From positions 1 through 18,603 of the forward strand of contig DASZPL010000089.1 in assembly GCA_035550315.1 (NCBI GenBank): a stretch of 18,603 bases of DNA, read 5' to 3'. Made by a program: the position numbers and the translations under genes. The notes beneath the pieces were generated by a model. It ran no database searches. It was given only the letters and a program-made list of their open reading frames with translations, and was not told the DNA's origin. This document shows, one piece after another, positions 1 through 7,768 of the stretch. Source of the DNA: DASZPL01 sp035550315. Lineage in GTDB: Bacteria > Actinomycetota > Actinomycetes > JAFAQI01. Numbering within the stretch: position 1 is the first letter of the stretch; the number at the start of each line of letters is the position of its first letter.

Positions 1-765
1 GACGCCGGCCCGGGTGACCTGCGCGAGCTGGTCCCGACCAACCAGCGCCAGGCCTTCGACATGCGGCGCTACGTCAAGGCGTTGCTCGACGCGGACACGT
101 TCTTCGAGATCCACGAGCTGTGGGCGCGCGAGCTGGTCGTCGGGTTCGGCCGGCTCGCCGGCCAGGTGGTCGGGGTGGTCGCCAACAACCCGCTGCACAA
201 GGGCGGCGTGCTGTTCGTCGACTCCGCCGACAAGGGCGCGCGGTTCATCCAGCTCTGCGACGCGTTCAACGTGCCGCTGCTGTTCCTCGCCGACGTGCCG
301 GGGTTCATGGTCGGGAGCGCGGTGGAGCGCGAAGGCATCATCCGGCACGGCGCGAAGCTGATCAGCGCCGTCTCCGAGGCCACCGTCCCGAAGATCTCCG
401 TGATCGTGCGCAAGGCGTACGGCGCCGGTCTCTACGCGATGAGCGGACCCGGCTTCGCGACCGACGCGACGCTCGCGCTGCCCACCGCGATGATCGCCGT
501 GATGGGTGCCGAGGCGGCGGTCAACGCCGTCTACTACAACCGGATCCAGGCGATCGAAGACCCGGCCGAGCGCGACGCGTTGGTGCAGCAGCTGCGGGCC
601 GAGTACGACGAGGACGTCGACATCGTCCGGCTGGCGAACGAGCTGGTGGTCGACGCCATCATCGAGCCGGAGGACCTGCGTCCCGACCTGATCCGGCGAT
701 TCGCGGCGTACTCAACCAAGGACCGGTTCTTCTCCCGGCGCCGGCACGGCGTGACGCCGGTGTAG
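1..765 (+). CDS. Acyl-CoA carboxylase, carboxyltransferase (beta) subunit, 3' part
   Basis: The frame is open from base 1 and ends at TAG 763-765, giving 254 residues of what is normally a protein of roughly 500-540. It is the C-terminal half of a biotin-dependent carboxyltransferase (crotonase-like fold), which moves the carboxyl group from carboxybiotin to an acyl-CoA. Visible signatures are VPTNQRQAFDMR near the start, VVGVVANNPLHKGGVLF, the ADVPGFMVG stretch, and GAGLYAMSGPGF with the following AVMGAEAAVNAVY block. The protein ends RRHGVTPV. It will need a biotin-carrying alpha subunit that is not in this window. The acyl-CoA substrate cannot be fixed from sequence. The ending differs from the HGNIPL-type ending I recall for propionyl-CoA carboxylase AccD5/PccB, so a methylcrotonyl- or other acyl-CoA carboxylase is more likely. 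Its last 54 bases overlap gtrA on the other strand. Confidence 0.9.
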   Translation, partial: DAGPGDLRELVPTNQRQAFDMRRYVKALLDADTFFEIHELWARELVVGFGRLAGQVVGVVANNPLHKGGVLFVDSADKGARFIQLCDAFNVPLLFLADVPGFMVGSAVEREGIIRHGAKLISAVSEATVPKISVIVRKAYGAGLYAMSGPGFATDATLALPTAMIAVMGAEAAVNAVYYNRIQAIEDPAERDALVQQLRAEYDEDVDIVRLANELVVDAIIEPEDLRPDLIRRFAAYSTKDRFFSRRRHGVTPV

Positions 766-1191
766 CACCGCGTCGACCGCGGTGGGGTCGAGGAAGACCC
801 AGCGGCGAAACGCCCAGAACCGCCACACCGTGCCCAGCGCGGTGCCGACCAGCGTGCCGGAGATGTTGAATGCCAGCGGCGAGTGTTGGTGCAGCAGGTA
901 CTCGCTGACCCCGACCGGGATCTCGGAGATGCCGAGCCCGATCAGCGACAGCCCGAGAAACAGCGGCAGCCCGCGGCGGAAGCCGTGGCCCTGCCGGTGC
1001 CGCCAGGTCCAGTAGCGGTTGGCGAAGTACGACGCGACGGCCGCGATCAGCGTGGCGAGGCCGAAACTGGTCAGCGGGCCCAGCCCGATGCCGAAGTGGA
1101 AGCCGTTGGACAGGGCACTGGTCAGCACGAACCCCAGTGCTCCGACGACACCGAACTTCGCGACCTCGTGCACCACCAGCCGCAGCGCCAC
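712..1191 (-). CDS. GtrA family membrane protein
   Basis: A small membrane protein of 159 residues from the GTG at 1191. It has about four hydrophobic segments (roughly residues 10-30, 38-58, 76-98 and 105-125). GtrA-type motifs are KFGVVGALGFV at the N-terminus, SYFANRYWTWRHR near residues 54-66 and WRFWAFRRWVF near 123-133. GtrA proteins are thought to flip or assist polyprenyl-phosphate-linked sugars across the membrane during cell-surface glycan modification; the substrate here is unknown. The frame stays open upstream to 1482, but that extension is Ser/Arg-rich and antisense to the neighbouring dehydrogenase, so I start at 1191. A TANNNT box 7 nt before this GTG supports the choice. The gene is divergent from the acyl-CoA dehydrogenase (34 bp between starts) and its 3' end overlaps the carboxylase gene by 54 bp. 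Confidence 0.85.
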   Translation of the reverse strand: MALRLVVHEVAKFGVVGALGFVLTSALSNGFHFGIGLGPLTSFGLATLIAAVASYFANRYWTWRHRQGHGFRRGLPLFLGLSLIGLGISEIPVGVSEYLLHQHSPLAFNISGTLVGTALGTVWRFWAFRRWVFLDPTAVDAVLHRRHAVPAPGEEPVLG

Positions 1192-1198
1192 GGAGTCG

Positions 1199-1204
1199 AG
1201 GCTA
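1199..1204 (-). promoter_or_regulatory. Candidate -10 box for leaderless gtrA
   Basis: On the minus strand TAGCCT lies 7 nt before the GTG at 1191, the distance expected if transcription begins at or next to the start codon. There is no Shine-Dalgarno sequence before this GTG. No convincing -35 box is seen. Confidence 0.4.
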
Positions 1205-1225
1205 CGTGCGTGAAATGATGAATCC

Positions 1226-2380
1226 GTGAGGGATCGGCTCAGTGATGAGCACGAGCAGCTCCGCAAGACGGTCGAGGAGTTCGCCCGCGACGTGGTGGCG
1301 CCGCAGGCGGCGCAGGCCGACCGCGACCGCGCCTTCCCGTACGACGTGATCCGGCAGATGGGCGAGCTCGGGTTGTTCGGGCTGCCGTTCCCGGAGGAGT
1401 ACGGCGGGATGGGCGGCGACATGCTCGCGCTCTGCCTCGCCATCGAGGAGCTGGCCCGGGCGGACTCGAGCGTGGCGATCACGCTGGAGGCGGCCGTCGG
1501 CCTCGGCTCGATGCCGATCTACCGGTTCGGCAGCGAGGCGCAGAAGCAGCGCTGGCTGCCGGCGCTGTGCCGGGGCCAGGAGCTCGCGGCGTTCGGCCTG
1601 ACCGAGCCGGGCGGCGGGTCGGACGCCGGCAGCCCCCGCACCACGGCGGTGCTCGACGGCGGCGAGTGGGTGATCAACGGCAGCAAGGCGTTCATCACCA
1701 ACTCCGGCACCGACATCACGTCGCTGGTCACGGTGCTCTGCCGCACCGGCGAGCGCGCCGACGGCCGGCCGGAGCTGACGTCGATCATGGTGCCGACGCC
1801 GAACGACGGGCTCACCGTCGCGCCGAAGTACGACAAGGTCGGCTGGTGCGCCAGCGACACCCACGAGCTCAGCTTCACCGACTGCCGGGTGCCCGCGGAT
1901 CACGTCCTCGGCGAGCGCGGCCGCGGCTATGCGCAGTTCCTCTCCACCCTCGACGAAGGCCGGGTGGCGATCAGCGCACTCGCCGTCGGGCTGGCGCAGG
2001 GCTGCGTGGATGAGTCGGTGCGCTACGCCCGCGAGCGCGAGGCGTTCGGCGCAGCGATCGGCTCCTACCAGGCGGTCGCGTTCCGGATCGCCGACATGGA
2101 TGCCCGCGCCCACGTCGCCCGCTGCGCCTACCGGGACGCCGCGGCCCGGCTGGTCGCCGGCGAGCCGTTCAAGCGCGAGGCGGCGATCGCCAAGCTGTTC
2201 TCGTCGACGATCGCGGTCGACAACGCCCGCGATGCCACGCAGGTGGTCGGCGGCTACGGGTTCATGAACGAGTTCCCGGTTGCCCGGCATTGGCGCGACG
2301 CGAAGATCCTCGAGATCGGAGAAGGCACGTCCGAGATCCAGCGGATGCTGATCGCCCGCGAGCTCGGACTGCCGCACTGA
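1226..2380 (+). CDS. Acyl-CoA dehydrogenase
   Basis: A full-length (384 residues) FAD-dependent acyl-CoA dehydrogenase, which makes an alpha-beta double bond in an acyl-CoA and passes electrons to ETF. The N-terminal helical domain starts within the first residues (LSDEHEQLRKTVEEFA). The FAD/substrate motif LTEPGGGSDAG is at 125-135. The C-terminal IGEGTSEIQ holds the expected catalytic base, Glu366, and is preceded by QVVGGYGFMNEFPVARHWRD. The nearby carboxylase and the general look of the protein suggest short or branched-chain substrates such as isovaleryl-CoA, but this is inference. The GTG at 1226 is the first start that gives a normal N-terminus. It has no clear ribosome site, and an AATGAT 6 nt upstream could be a weak -10 for leaderless expression. 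It heads the run with purK, purE and menF. Confidence 0.9.
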   Translation: MRDRLSDEHEQLRKTVEEFARDVVAPQAAQADRDRAFPYDVIRQMGELGLFGLPFPEEYGGMGGDMLALCLAIEELARADSSVAITLEAAVGLGSMPIYRFGSEAQKQRWLPALCRGQELAAFGLTEPGGGSDAGSPRTTAVLDGGEWVINGSKAFITNSGTDITSLVTVLCRTGERADGRPELTSIMVPTPNDGLTVAPKYDKVGWCASDTHELSFTDCRVPADHVLGERGRGYAQFLSTLDEGRVAISALAVGLAQGCVDESVRYAREREAFGAAIGSYQAVAFRIADMDARAHVARCAYRDAAARLVAGEPFKREAAIAKLFSSTIAVDNARDATQVVGGYGFMNEFPVARHWRDAKILEIGEGTSEIQRMLIARELGLPH

Positions 2381-3468
2381 TGGCCGACCAACCGGTTGTC
2401 GGGATGGTCGGCGCCGGGCAGCTGGCGCGCATGACGCAGCAGGCGGCGATCTCGCTCGGCCTGTCGCTGCAGCTGCTGGCCGAGGAACCTACCGACGGCG
2501 CCGCCCTGGTCACGCCCGACGTGATGATCGGCGCCCCGGACGACGCGGACGTGCTGCGCCGGTTCGCCAAGGGCTGCGACGTCGTGACGTTCGACCACGA
2601 GCACGTGCCGAACGAGCTGGTCGCGGCGCTCGAGCGCACCGGCGTCGCCGTGCATCCCGGCGCCGCCGCGTTGCGCTTCGCCCAGGACAAGCGGGCGATG
2701 CGGCAGCGGCTGGGCGAGCTCGGGCTTCCGGTGCCGCGGTGGTCGGACGACCCGGCGGCGCTGCCCCGGCCGTACGTCGCTAAGGCGGTGCGCGGCGGGT
2801 ACGACGGCCGCGGCGTGTGGTTCGTCGACGACGGCGACCCGCTGCCGGGCATCGACCTGATCGTCGAGGAGCGGGTGTCGCTGGTGCACGAGTTGGCGGT
2901 GCAGGTCGCCCGTACGCCGTCGGGCGACACCCGATGCTGGCCGGTCGTCGAGACCGTGCAGCGGGACGGGATCTGCGTGGAGGTGGTGGCACCGGCACCG
3001 CGGCTCAGCCCGGCGCTGGCGGTCGAGGCGGAGCGGATCGCGGTCACCCTCGCCAACGAGCTCGGGGTGGTCGGAGTCATGGCGGTCGAGCTGTTCGAGG
3101 CGCCGTCGGGCCTGCTGATCAACGAGCTCGCGATGCGGCCGCACAACAGCGGGCACTGGACGATCGAAGGGTCGTTGACCAGCCAGTTCCAGCAGCACCT
3201 GCGGGCGGTGCTGGACTGGCCGCTCGGTGAGACCCGGCCGCTCGCGCCGGTCACCGTGATGGTGAACCTGCTGGGCGGCGAGCACACCGACCTGGCTGCC
3301 AACCTGCCGCGGGCGCTTGCGGCGGTGCCGTCGGCGTCGGTGCATCTTTACGGCAAGTCGCCGCGGCCGGGTCGCAAGCTCGGCCACGTCACCGCGATGG
3401 GCGACGACCTGGTCGAGGTCCGGGACCGGGCGCGCGAAGCGGTCGAGATCCTGCGAGGCGAATCGTGA
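2380..3468 (+). CDS. purK: 5-(carboxyamino)imidazole ribonucleotide synthase PurK
   Basis: PurK (362 residues from ATG 2380) uses ATP and bicarbonate to carboxylate AIR to N5-CAIR in de novo purine synthesis in the cytoplasm. It is an ATP-grasp enzyme. The N-terminal GMVGAGQLARM is at residues 8-18, followed by QDKRAMRQRLGELGLPVP, the ATP-binding VAKAVRGGYDGRGVW segment, and the metal/substrate motif NELAMRPHNSGH at 248-259. The start ATG shares one base with the TGA of the upstream dehydrogenase (TGATG at 2378-2382), so translation is probably coupled. A longer in-frame start at 2290 lies inside the dehydrogenase and adds an Arg-rich unrelated stretch, so I rejected it. Its 3' end overlaps purE by 4 bp. 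Confidence 0.96.
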   Translation: MADQPVVGMVGAGQLARMTQQAAISLGLSLQLLAEEPTDGAALVTPDVMIGAPDDADVLRRFAKGCDVVTFDHEHVPNELVAALERTGVAVHPGAAALRFAQDKRAMRQRLGELGLPVPRWSDDPAALPRPYVAKAVRGGYDGRGVWFVDDGDPLPGIDLIVEERVSLVHELAVQVARTPSGDTRCWPVVETVQRDGICVEVVAPAPRLSPALAVEAERIAVTLANELGVVGVMAVELFEAPSGLLINELAMRPHNSGHWTIEGSLTSQFQQHLRAVLDWPLGETRPLAPVTVMVNLLGGEHTDLAANLPRALAAVPSASVHLYGKSPRPGRKLGHVTAMGDDLVEVRDRAREAVEILRGES

Positions 3469-3965
3469 CCAGCGTCGGCATCGTCATGGGCAGCGACTCC
3501 GACTGGGCGACGATGCAGCCGGCGGCCGACGCGCTCACGGAGTTTGGGGTCGAGCACGAGGTCCGCGTGGTCTCGGCCCATCGCACCCCGCACGACATGC
3601 TCGAGTACGCCGCCTCCGCCGCCGACCGTGGGTTGCGGGTGCTGATCGCCGGCGCCGGGGGCGCGGCACACCTGCCCGGCATGCTGGCGTCGGCGACGCC
3701 GTTGCCGGTGATCGGCGTGCCGGTGCCGCTGTCGCATCTCGACGGGATGGACTCGCTGTTGTCGATCGTGCAGATGCCGGCGGGCGTGCCGGTGGCGACG
3801 GTCTCGGTGGCCGGCGCCCGCAACGCCGGTCTGCTCGCGGTGCGGGTGCTGGCCGTGCATGACCCCGACCTGCGGGCGGCGATGCTGCGCTTCCAGGCCG
3901 ACCTCGCCGAGGCGGCACGCGCCAAGGACGCCGCGTTGCAGGCGCGGCTGTCCGACTCCGAATGA
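3465..3965 (+). CDS. purE: 5-(carboxyamino)imidazole ribonucleotide mutase PurE
   Basis: PurE (166 residues) converts N5-CAIR, the product of PurK, to CAIR. Class I PurE signatures are complete: GSDSD at residues 9-13, SAHRTP at 37-42 with the expected catalytic His39, AGAGGAAHLPGM at 62-73, the SIVQMPAGVPVATV segment and NAGLLA. The length is normal for bacterial PurE. It starts at GTG 3465, which overlaps the purK stop (GTGA, 4 bp), a typical translational-coupling arrangement. The gene ends with TGA at 3963-3965, just before menF. Confidence 0.97.
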   Translation: MTSVGIVMGSDSDWATMQPAADALTEFGVEHEVRVVSAHRTPHDMLEYAASAADRGLRVLIAGAGGAAHLPGMLASATPLPVIGVPVPLSHLDGMDSLLSIVQMPAGVPVATVSVAGARNAGLLAVRVLAVHDPDLRAAMLRFQADLAEAARAKDAALQARLSDSE

Positions 3966-3981
3966 CGTGCCCCGCGCGCAA

Positions 3982-5178
3982 ATGACACTGGTCGCGACGA
4001 CCGTCGAGGTCGACGACCCCGGCGACCTGTTGACCTGGTTGCCGGCCGGTGAGGCGTACGGGTTCCTGCGCGGCGGTGACGGCATCGTCGGGTGGGGCGT
4101 GGCCGCGCGGTTGCAGCCGAAGGCCGCCGCCGAAGTCGGCGCCTGGTTGGCCGACCTGACCGTCCGTGACGACGTCGGGCTGCCCGGCTGCGGTCCGGTC
4201 GCGATCGCGTCACTGGCGTTCGACCCGGCGCGCGACCGGTCGGTCGTCGTCGTACCCAAGGTGGTCCTCGGCCGTCGCGACGGCCGCTGCTGGCTGACCC
4301 TGGTCACGCCGCCGGGCGGGGTGCAGGTGCCGGCACTGCGCCGCCGGCCGGTGGCGGCAGAAGCGCTGCCGCCGGCGCACGTCGCCGCCGAGTTGCCGCC
4401 GCCGGAGCAGTGGGCGGGCGCGGTCGCGGCCGCCGTCAGATCGATTCGCGCCGGAGAGATGGAGAAGGTCGTGCTGGCACGTGCCATCGACGTGGTCGCC
4501 GACCGCGACCTGGACGGCCGTGCGGTCGCGGCCCGGCTGGCAGCCCGGTTTCCGTCGTGCTTCACCTTCGTGTGCGACGGCCTGGTCGGCGCATCGCCCG
4601 AGCTGCTGGTACGCCGGTTCGGCCGGCACGCCGACTCGCTGGTGCTCGCCGGCACTGCGCCGCGCGGCGGCGAGCAGGAGCTGCTCGCATCGGCCAAGGA
4701 CGCGCACGAGCATCGGCTGGCGGCCGAGTCGGTGCGCGCGACGCTGGCCGGAGTGGCGGCCGACGTCGTCGCCGAGCCGCACCCGCAGCTGCTGCGGCTG
4801 GCCAACGTCAGTCACCTCGCGACCCGGGTCGAGGCGTGGCTGCCGCCCGACCCGCTCACCGCGCTCGAACTCGCCGAACGGCTGCATCCCACCGCCGCCG
4901 TCGGCGGCGTCCCGACCGACGTCGCGCTCGCGGCGATCGCGGCACACGAGCCGGTGTCCCGGGAGCGCTACGCCGCACCGGTTGGCTGGGTCGACGCGAA
5001 CGGCGACGGCGAGTTCGCGATCGCGCTGCGCTGTGCGCAGCTGTCCGGCCCGACGGCCCGGCTGTGGGCCGGTGCCGGCATCGTGGCCGAGTCGGAGCCC
5101 GACGCCGAGGTGGCCGAGACCACCGCGAAGTTCGACGCGGTGCTCGCCGCCTTAACCGGCGCGGAGCTGTTGGTGTAG
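3982..5178 (+). CDS. menF: Isochorismate synthase MenF
   Basis: A chorismate-using enzyme of the MenF/EntC/DhbC family that isomerises chorismate to isochorismate, the first step toward menaquinone. It has 398 residues from ATG 3982. Family signatures are EMEKVVLAR with the expected base Lys162, GASPELLVRR with Glu207 at the place of the general acid of EntC/MenF, AGTAPRGG, HRLAAESVR, LHPTAAVGGVP, YAAPVGWVDANGDGEF and AGAGIVAESEPDAE. An in-frame GTG at 3967 would add five residues; neither start has a clear ribosome site, and both lie within 16 nt of the purE stop, so reinitiation is likely. The family also serves siderophore pathways, but menD, menC, menA and menE follow directly, so a menaquinone role is favoured. 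The 3' end overlaps menD on the opposite strand by 27 bp. Confidence 0.93.
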   Translation: MTLVATTVEVDDPGDLLTWLPAGEAYGFLRGGDGIVGWGVAARLQPKAAAEVGAWLADLTVRDDVGLPGCGPVAIASLAFDPARDRSVVVVPKVVLGRRDGRCWLTLVTPPGGVQVPALRRRPVAAEALPPAHVAAELPPPEQWAGAVAAAVRSIRAGEMEKVVLARAIDVVADRDLDGRAVAARLAARFPSCFTFVCDGLVGASPELLVRRFGRHADSLVLAGTAPRGGEQELLASAKDAHEHRLAAESVRATLAGVAADVVAEPHPQLLRLANVSHLATRVEAWLPPDPLTALELAERLHPTAAVGGVPTDVALAAIAAHEPVSRERYAAPVGWVDANGDGEFAIALRCAQLSGPTARLWAGAGIVAESEPDAEVAETTAKFDAVLAALTGAELLV

Positions 5179-6816
5179 CTCGGCGTTTTGCCGGCGGTCG
5201 GTGCGCACCTCGATCAACCGGACGCCGCCGCGCTCCGCCAGCGCGTGCCGGAGCTCGCGGGGCGTGGTCACCTCGGTGTGGCTCACGTCGAAGGCGGTCG
5301 CCAACCTGGCGAGCGACATCCCGTGCGGCGTGCCGAACAGCCGCTCGAACACCTCGTTGGCCACGCCGGTGGCTTGCGGCAGCACCGAGAAGATGCCGCC
5401 GCCGTCGTTGTTGATGACCACGTAGCTGACGTCCGGCCGCCGATCGGGGCCGGGCAGCAATCCGTTGACGTCGTGCAACAGCGACAGGTCGCCGCACAGC
5501 GCGACCGTCGGACCGTCGTGCGCGAGCGCGACGCCCTGGGCGGCCGAGACGAAGCCGTCGATCCCGCTGACGCCGCGGTTCGCGACGATCCGGATGCCGG
5601 TCCGTGGCCGCATCACCAGGTCGAGGTCGCGGATCGGCATCGACGACCCGACGACCAGCGCCGCGCCGTTGGGTAGCGCGTCGGCGACCTCGCGGGCAAC
5701 CCGGGGCTCGGAGAGCACCGGCGAGGCATCGAGCAGGGCATCGAGCCGCGTGGCGGCGGTCGTGGCCGCCGCCTGCCACGCCGGCAACCACTCGGCGTCG
5801 GCCGCGGGTGTGTCGACGTCGGCGAGTGCCGACGGGTCGGCGGTGACCACCGCCTCGGCGGTGCGGGTCGCGTCCCACCAGCCGCCGTACGGATCGAGGA
5901 CGACGTGCGGGACCGACCGCAGCCAGCCGAGCAGCGTCCGCGACAGTCCCGCCCGCCCGACGACAACGACGCCGTCCGGTCGGTGCGCCGCGATGAAGTC
6001 CGCGTCGGCCAGCACGTCATCCGCGCACCGCAACGCCGCGGCCCCCTGCCGGGCATTGCTGTGCGGCTCGGCGATCAGCGGCCAGCCGGCGCGGGCGGCG
6101 AAGTCCGCCACCGCGTCGGCCTGCGCGGGCGAAAGCCCGTCGCCCGCGACTAGCACCCCGCGCCGCACCGGCTGCAGCAGCCCGGCGAGCCGATCGGGCG
6201 GGGTCGCGGGCAGTGACGTGGGCAGCGTCCAGGGCCCGTCGTTCGCCCGCCCGGGTGCCGGCTCGACCGGGCCGTCCGGCACCAGCGGCTCGCGCAGCGG
6301 CAGGTTCAGGTGCACCGGACCGGGACGCACGGCGCCACCGAGGCAGGCGGCGACCGCCCGCGACGTCAGCGACCGCCAGTACGCCCCGGCGTCCGGCCGT
6401 TCCTCCGGCACGCCCACGTCGCACGACCAGCGCACCGCGCCGCCGTACAACCCGACCTGGTCGACCGTCTGGTTGGCGCCGACGCCGCGCAGCTCCGGCG
6501 GCCGGTCGGCGGTCAGCACCAGCAGCGGCACGCCGGACAGGTCGGCTTCGAGCACCGCACCGAGGAAGTACGACGCTGCGGTGCCGGATGTGCACAGCAC
6601 CGGCACCACCCGGTTGCTGACCCGCGCGATGCCCAACGCGAGGTACGCCGCCGACCGCTCGTCGATCCGGACGTGCAGCCGGATCCGGTCGCTGGCGGCG
6701 AGCGCGAGCGCGACCGGTGTCGAGCGCGAGCCGGGCGCGAGCACGGCGTCGGTGACGCCGTGCCGGGCGAGCTCGTCGACCAGGGTCCAGGCGAACCGCG
6801 CGGTCGCGTCAGCCAT
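5152..6816 (-). CDS. menD: SEPHCHC synthase MenD
   Basis: MenD is a thiamine-diphosphate enzyme that joins isochorismate with the succinic semialdehyde unit from 2-oxoglutarate to give SEPHCHC. The protein is 554 residues, a normal length. The N-terminal APGSRSTPVALAL segment precedes Glu53 in IDERSAAYLALG, the residue expected to activate ThDP. CTSGTAASYFLGAVLEA follows. The C-terminal ThDP/metal-binding site is GDLSLLHD at 442-449 and NNDGGGIF at 469-476. The ATG at 6816 lies 8 bp inside the 3' end of menC, so the two are almost certainly co-translated from a menA-menC-menD transcript. MenD acts directly after MenF, which is encoded on the opposite strand and overlaps it tail-to-tail by 27 bp. 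Confidence 0.96.
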   Translation of the reverse strand: MADATARFAWTLVDELARHGVTDAVLAPGSRSTPVALALAASDRIRLHVRIDERSAAYLALGIARVSNRVVPVLCTSGTAASYFLGAVLEADLSGVPLLVLTADRPPELRGVGANQTVDQVGLYGGAVRWSCDVGVPEERPDAGAYWRSLTSRAVAACLGGAVRPGPVHLNLPLREPLVPDGPVEPAPGRANDGPWTLPTSLPATPPDRLAGLLQPVRRGVLVAGDGLSPAQADAVADFAARAGWPLIAEPHSNARQGAAALRCADDVLADADFIAAHRPDGVVVVGRAGLSRTLLGWLRSVPHVVLDPYGGWWDATRTAEAVVTADPSALADVDTPAADAEWLPAWQAAATTAATRLDALLDASPVLSEPRVAREVADALPNGAALVVGSSMPIRDLDLVMRPRTGIRIVANRGVSGIDGFVSAAQGVALAHDGPTVALCGDLSLLHDVNGLLPGPDRRPDVSYVVINNDGGGIFSVLPQATGVANEVFERLFGTPHGMSLARLATAFDVSHTEVTTPRELRHALAERGGVRLIEVRTDRRQNAELHQQLRAG

Positions 6817-7768
6817 CGCCGCCGAGCACCGCCCTCACCCGGGTCAGCCGGTCGTGCCACCACGCCGTCGCCGCGGCATCGGCGGCGGCGGCCGTGACGA
6901 GCGCCGGGTCCGGCTCGACCGGCCGCACCGGCAGCCAGCCGTCGACCGGCGCCAGCGGCTCGGAGCAGACATCAGCCGCGAGCAACGGGACGGTGCCGAG
7001 CCCGCAGGCGAACCTCAGCTCCGGCAGCGCCGCCGCGAGCGCCACCCCGGCGGCGATGCCGACCGAGGTCTCGATCGCACTCGAGACCACCACCGGCAAC
7101 CCGCAGGCCTCGGCGACCTCCAGGCAGGCTCGGACGCCGCCGAGCGGTTGCACCTTCAACACGACGACATCGGCGGCATCGAGGCCGCGGACCCGCAGCG
7201 GATCGGCGGCGGTGCGGACCGACTCGTCCGCGGCGAGCGGCACGTCGATGCGGCGGCGCAGGCTCGCCATCTCCTCGAGCGTGGCGACCGGCTGCTCGGC
7301 GTACTCGAGGTCGAACCGGCCCAGGGCGCGCAGCGCCTCGACCGCGGCATCGACGGACCAGGCACCGTTGGCGTCGATCCGCAGCGCACCGGACGGACCG
7401 AGCGCGTCGCGCACCGCTTCGACGCGCGCGACGTCGGCGGCCAGCGGCTGGCCGGGCTCGGCCACCTTGACCTTCGCGGTCGCGCACTTCGCGGCGACCA
7501 CCATGGCGTGCGCCGTCTCGGGGTCGACCGCCGGCACCGTGGTGTTGACCGGGATCGCGTCACGCTGCGGCGGCGGCCAGCCGCGTTCCGCGGCTTCCAG
7601 CGCCGCGGCCAGCCAGCGCGCCGCGACCCGGTCGTCGTACTCCGGGAACGGCGAGAACTCACCCCAGCCGGCCGCGCCGCGAACCAGCACGCCCTGCCGG
7701 CGCCGCTGCCCGCGGAACCGCACTCGCATCGCGAGGTCGAAGACGGCGGTGGTCGCGGCCGCCGTCAT
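6809..7768 (-). CDS. menC: o-Succinylbenzoate synthase MenC
   Basis: MenC is an enolase-superfamily dehydratase that makes o-succinylbenzoate from SHCHC. It has 319 residues from ATG 7768. The full catalytic set is visible: the KxK pair Lys99/Lys101 (AKVKVAE), metal ligands Asp132 (DANGAW), Glu158 (EYAEQP) and Asp181 (ADES), and the second catalytic Lys205 (VLKVQPLGG). These follow the spacing known for E. coli MenC. The frame continues upstream to 8311, but that part lies antisense to conserved MenA sequence and is Arg/Ala-rich, so I start at 7768, where ATGA overlaps the menA stop by 4 bp. The SHCHC-forming hydrolase MenH is not encoded in the window. Confidence 0.94.
   Translation of the reverse strand: MTAAATTAVFDLAMRVRFRGQRRRQGVLVRGAAGWGEFSPFPEYDDRVAARWLAAALEAAERGWPPPQRDAIPVNTTVPAVDPETAHAMVVAAKCATAKVKVAEPGQPLAADVARVEAVRDALGPSGALRIDANGAWSVDAAVEALRALGRFDLEYAEQPVATLEEMASLRRRIDVPLAADESVRTAADPLRVRGLDAADVVVLKVQPLGGVRACLEVAEACGLPVVVSSAIETSVGIAAGVALAAALPELRFACGLGTVPLLAADVCSEPLAPVDGWLPVRPVEPDPALVTAAAADAAATAWWHDRLTRVRAVLGGDG

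Noticed and set aside
1192..1482. N-terminal extension of gtrA to 1482
   Set aside because: The extra 97 residues are Ser/Arg/Cys-rich, antisense to conserved dehydrogenase sequence, and make the protein far longer than usual for GtrA.
3982..5178. MenF homologue as a siderophore or salicylate enzyme
   Set aside because: The family is shared with such pathways, but menD, menC, menA and menE are adjacent and no siderophore gene is present.
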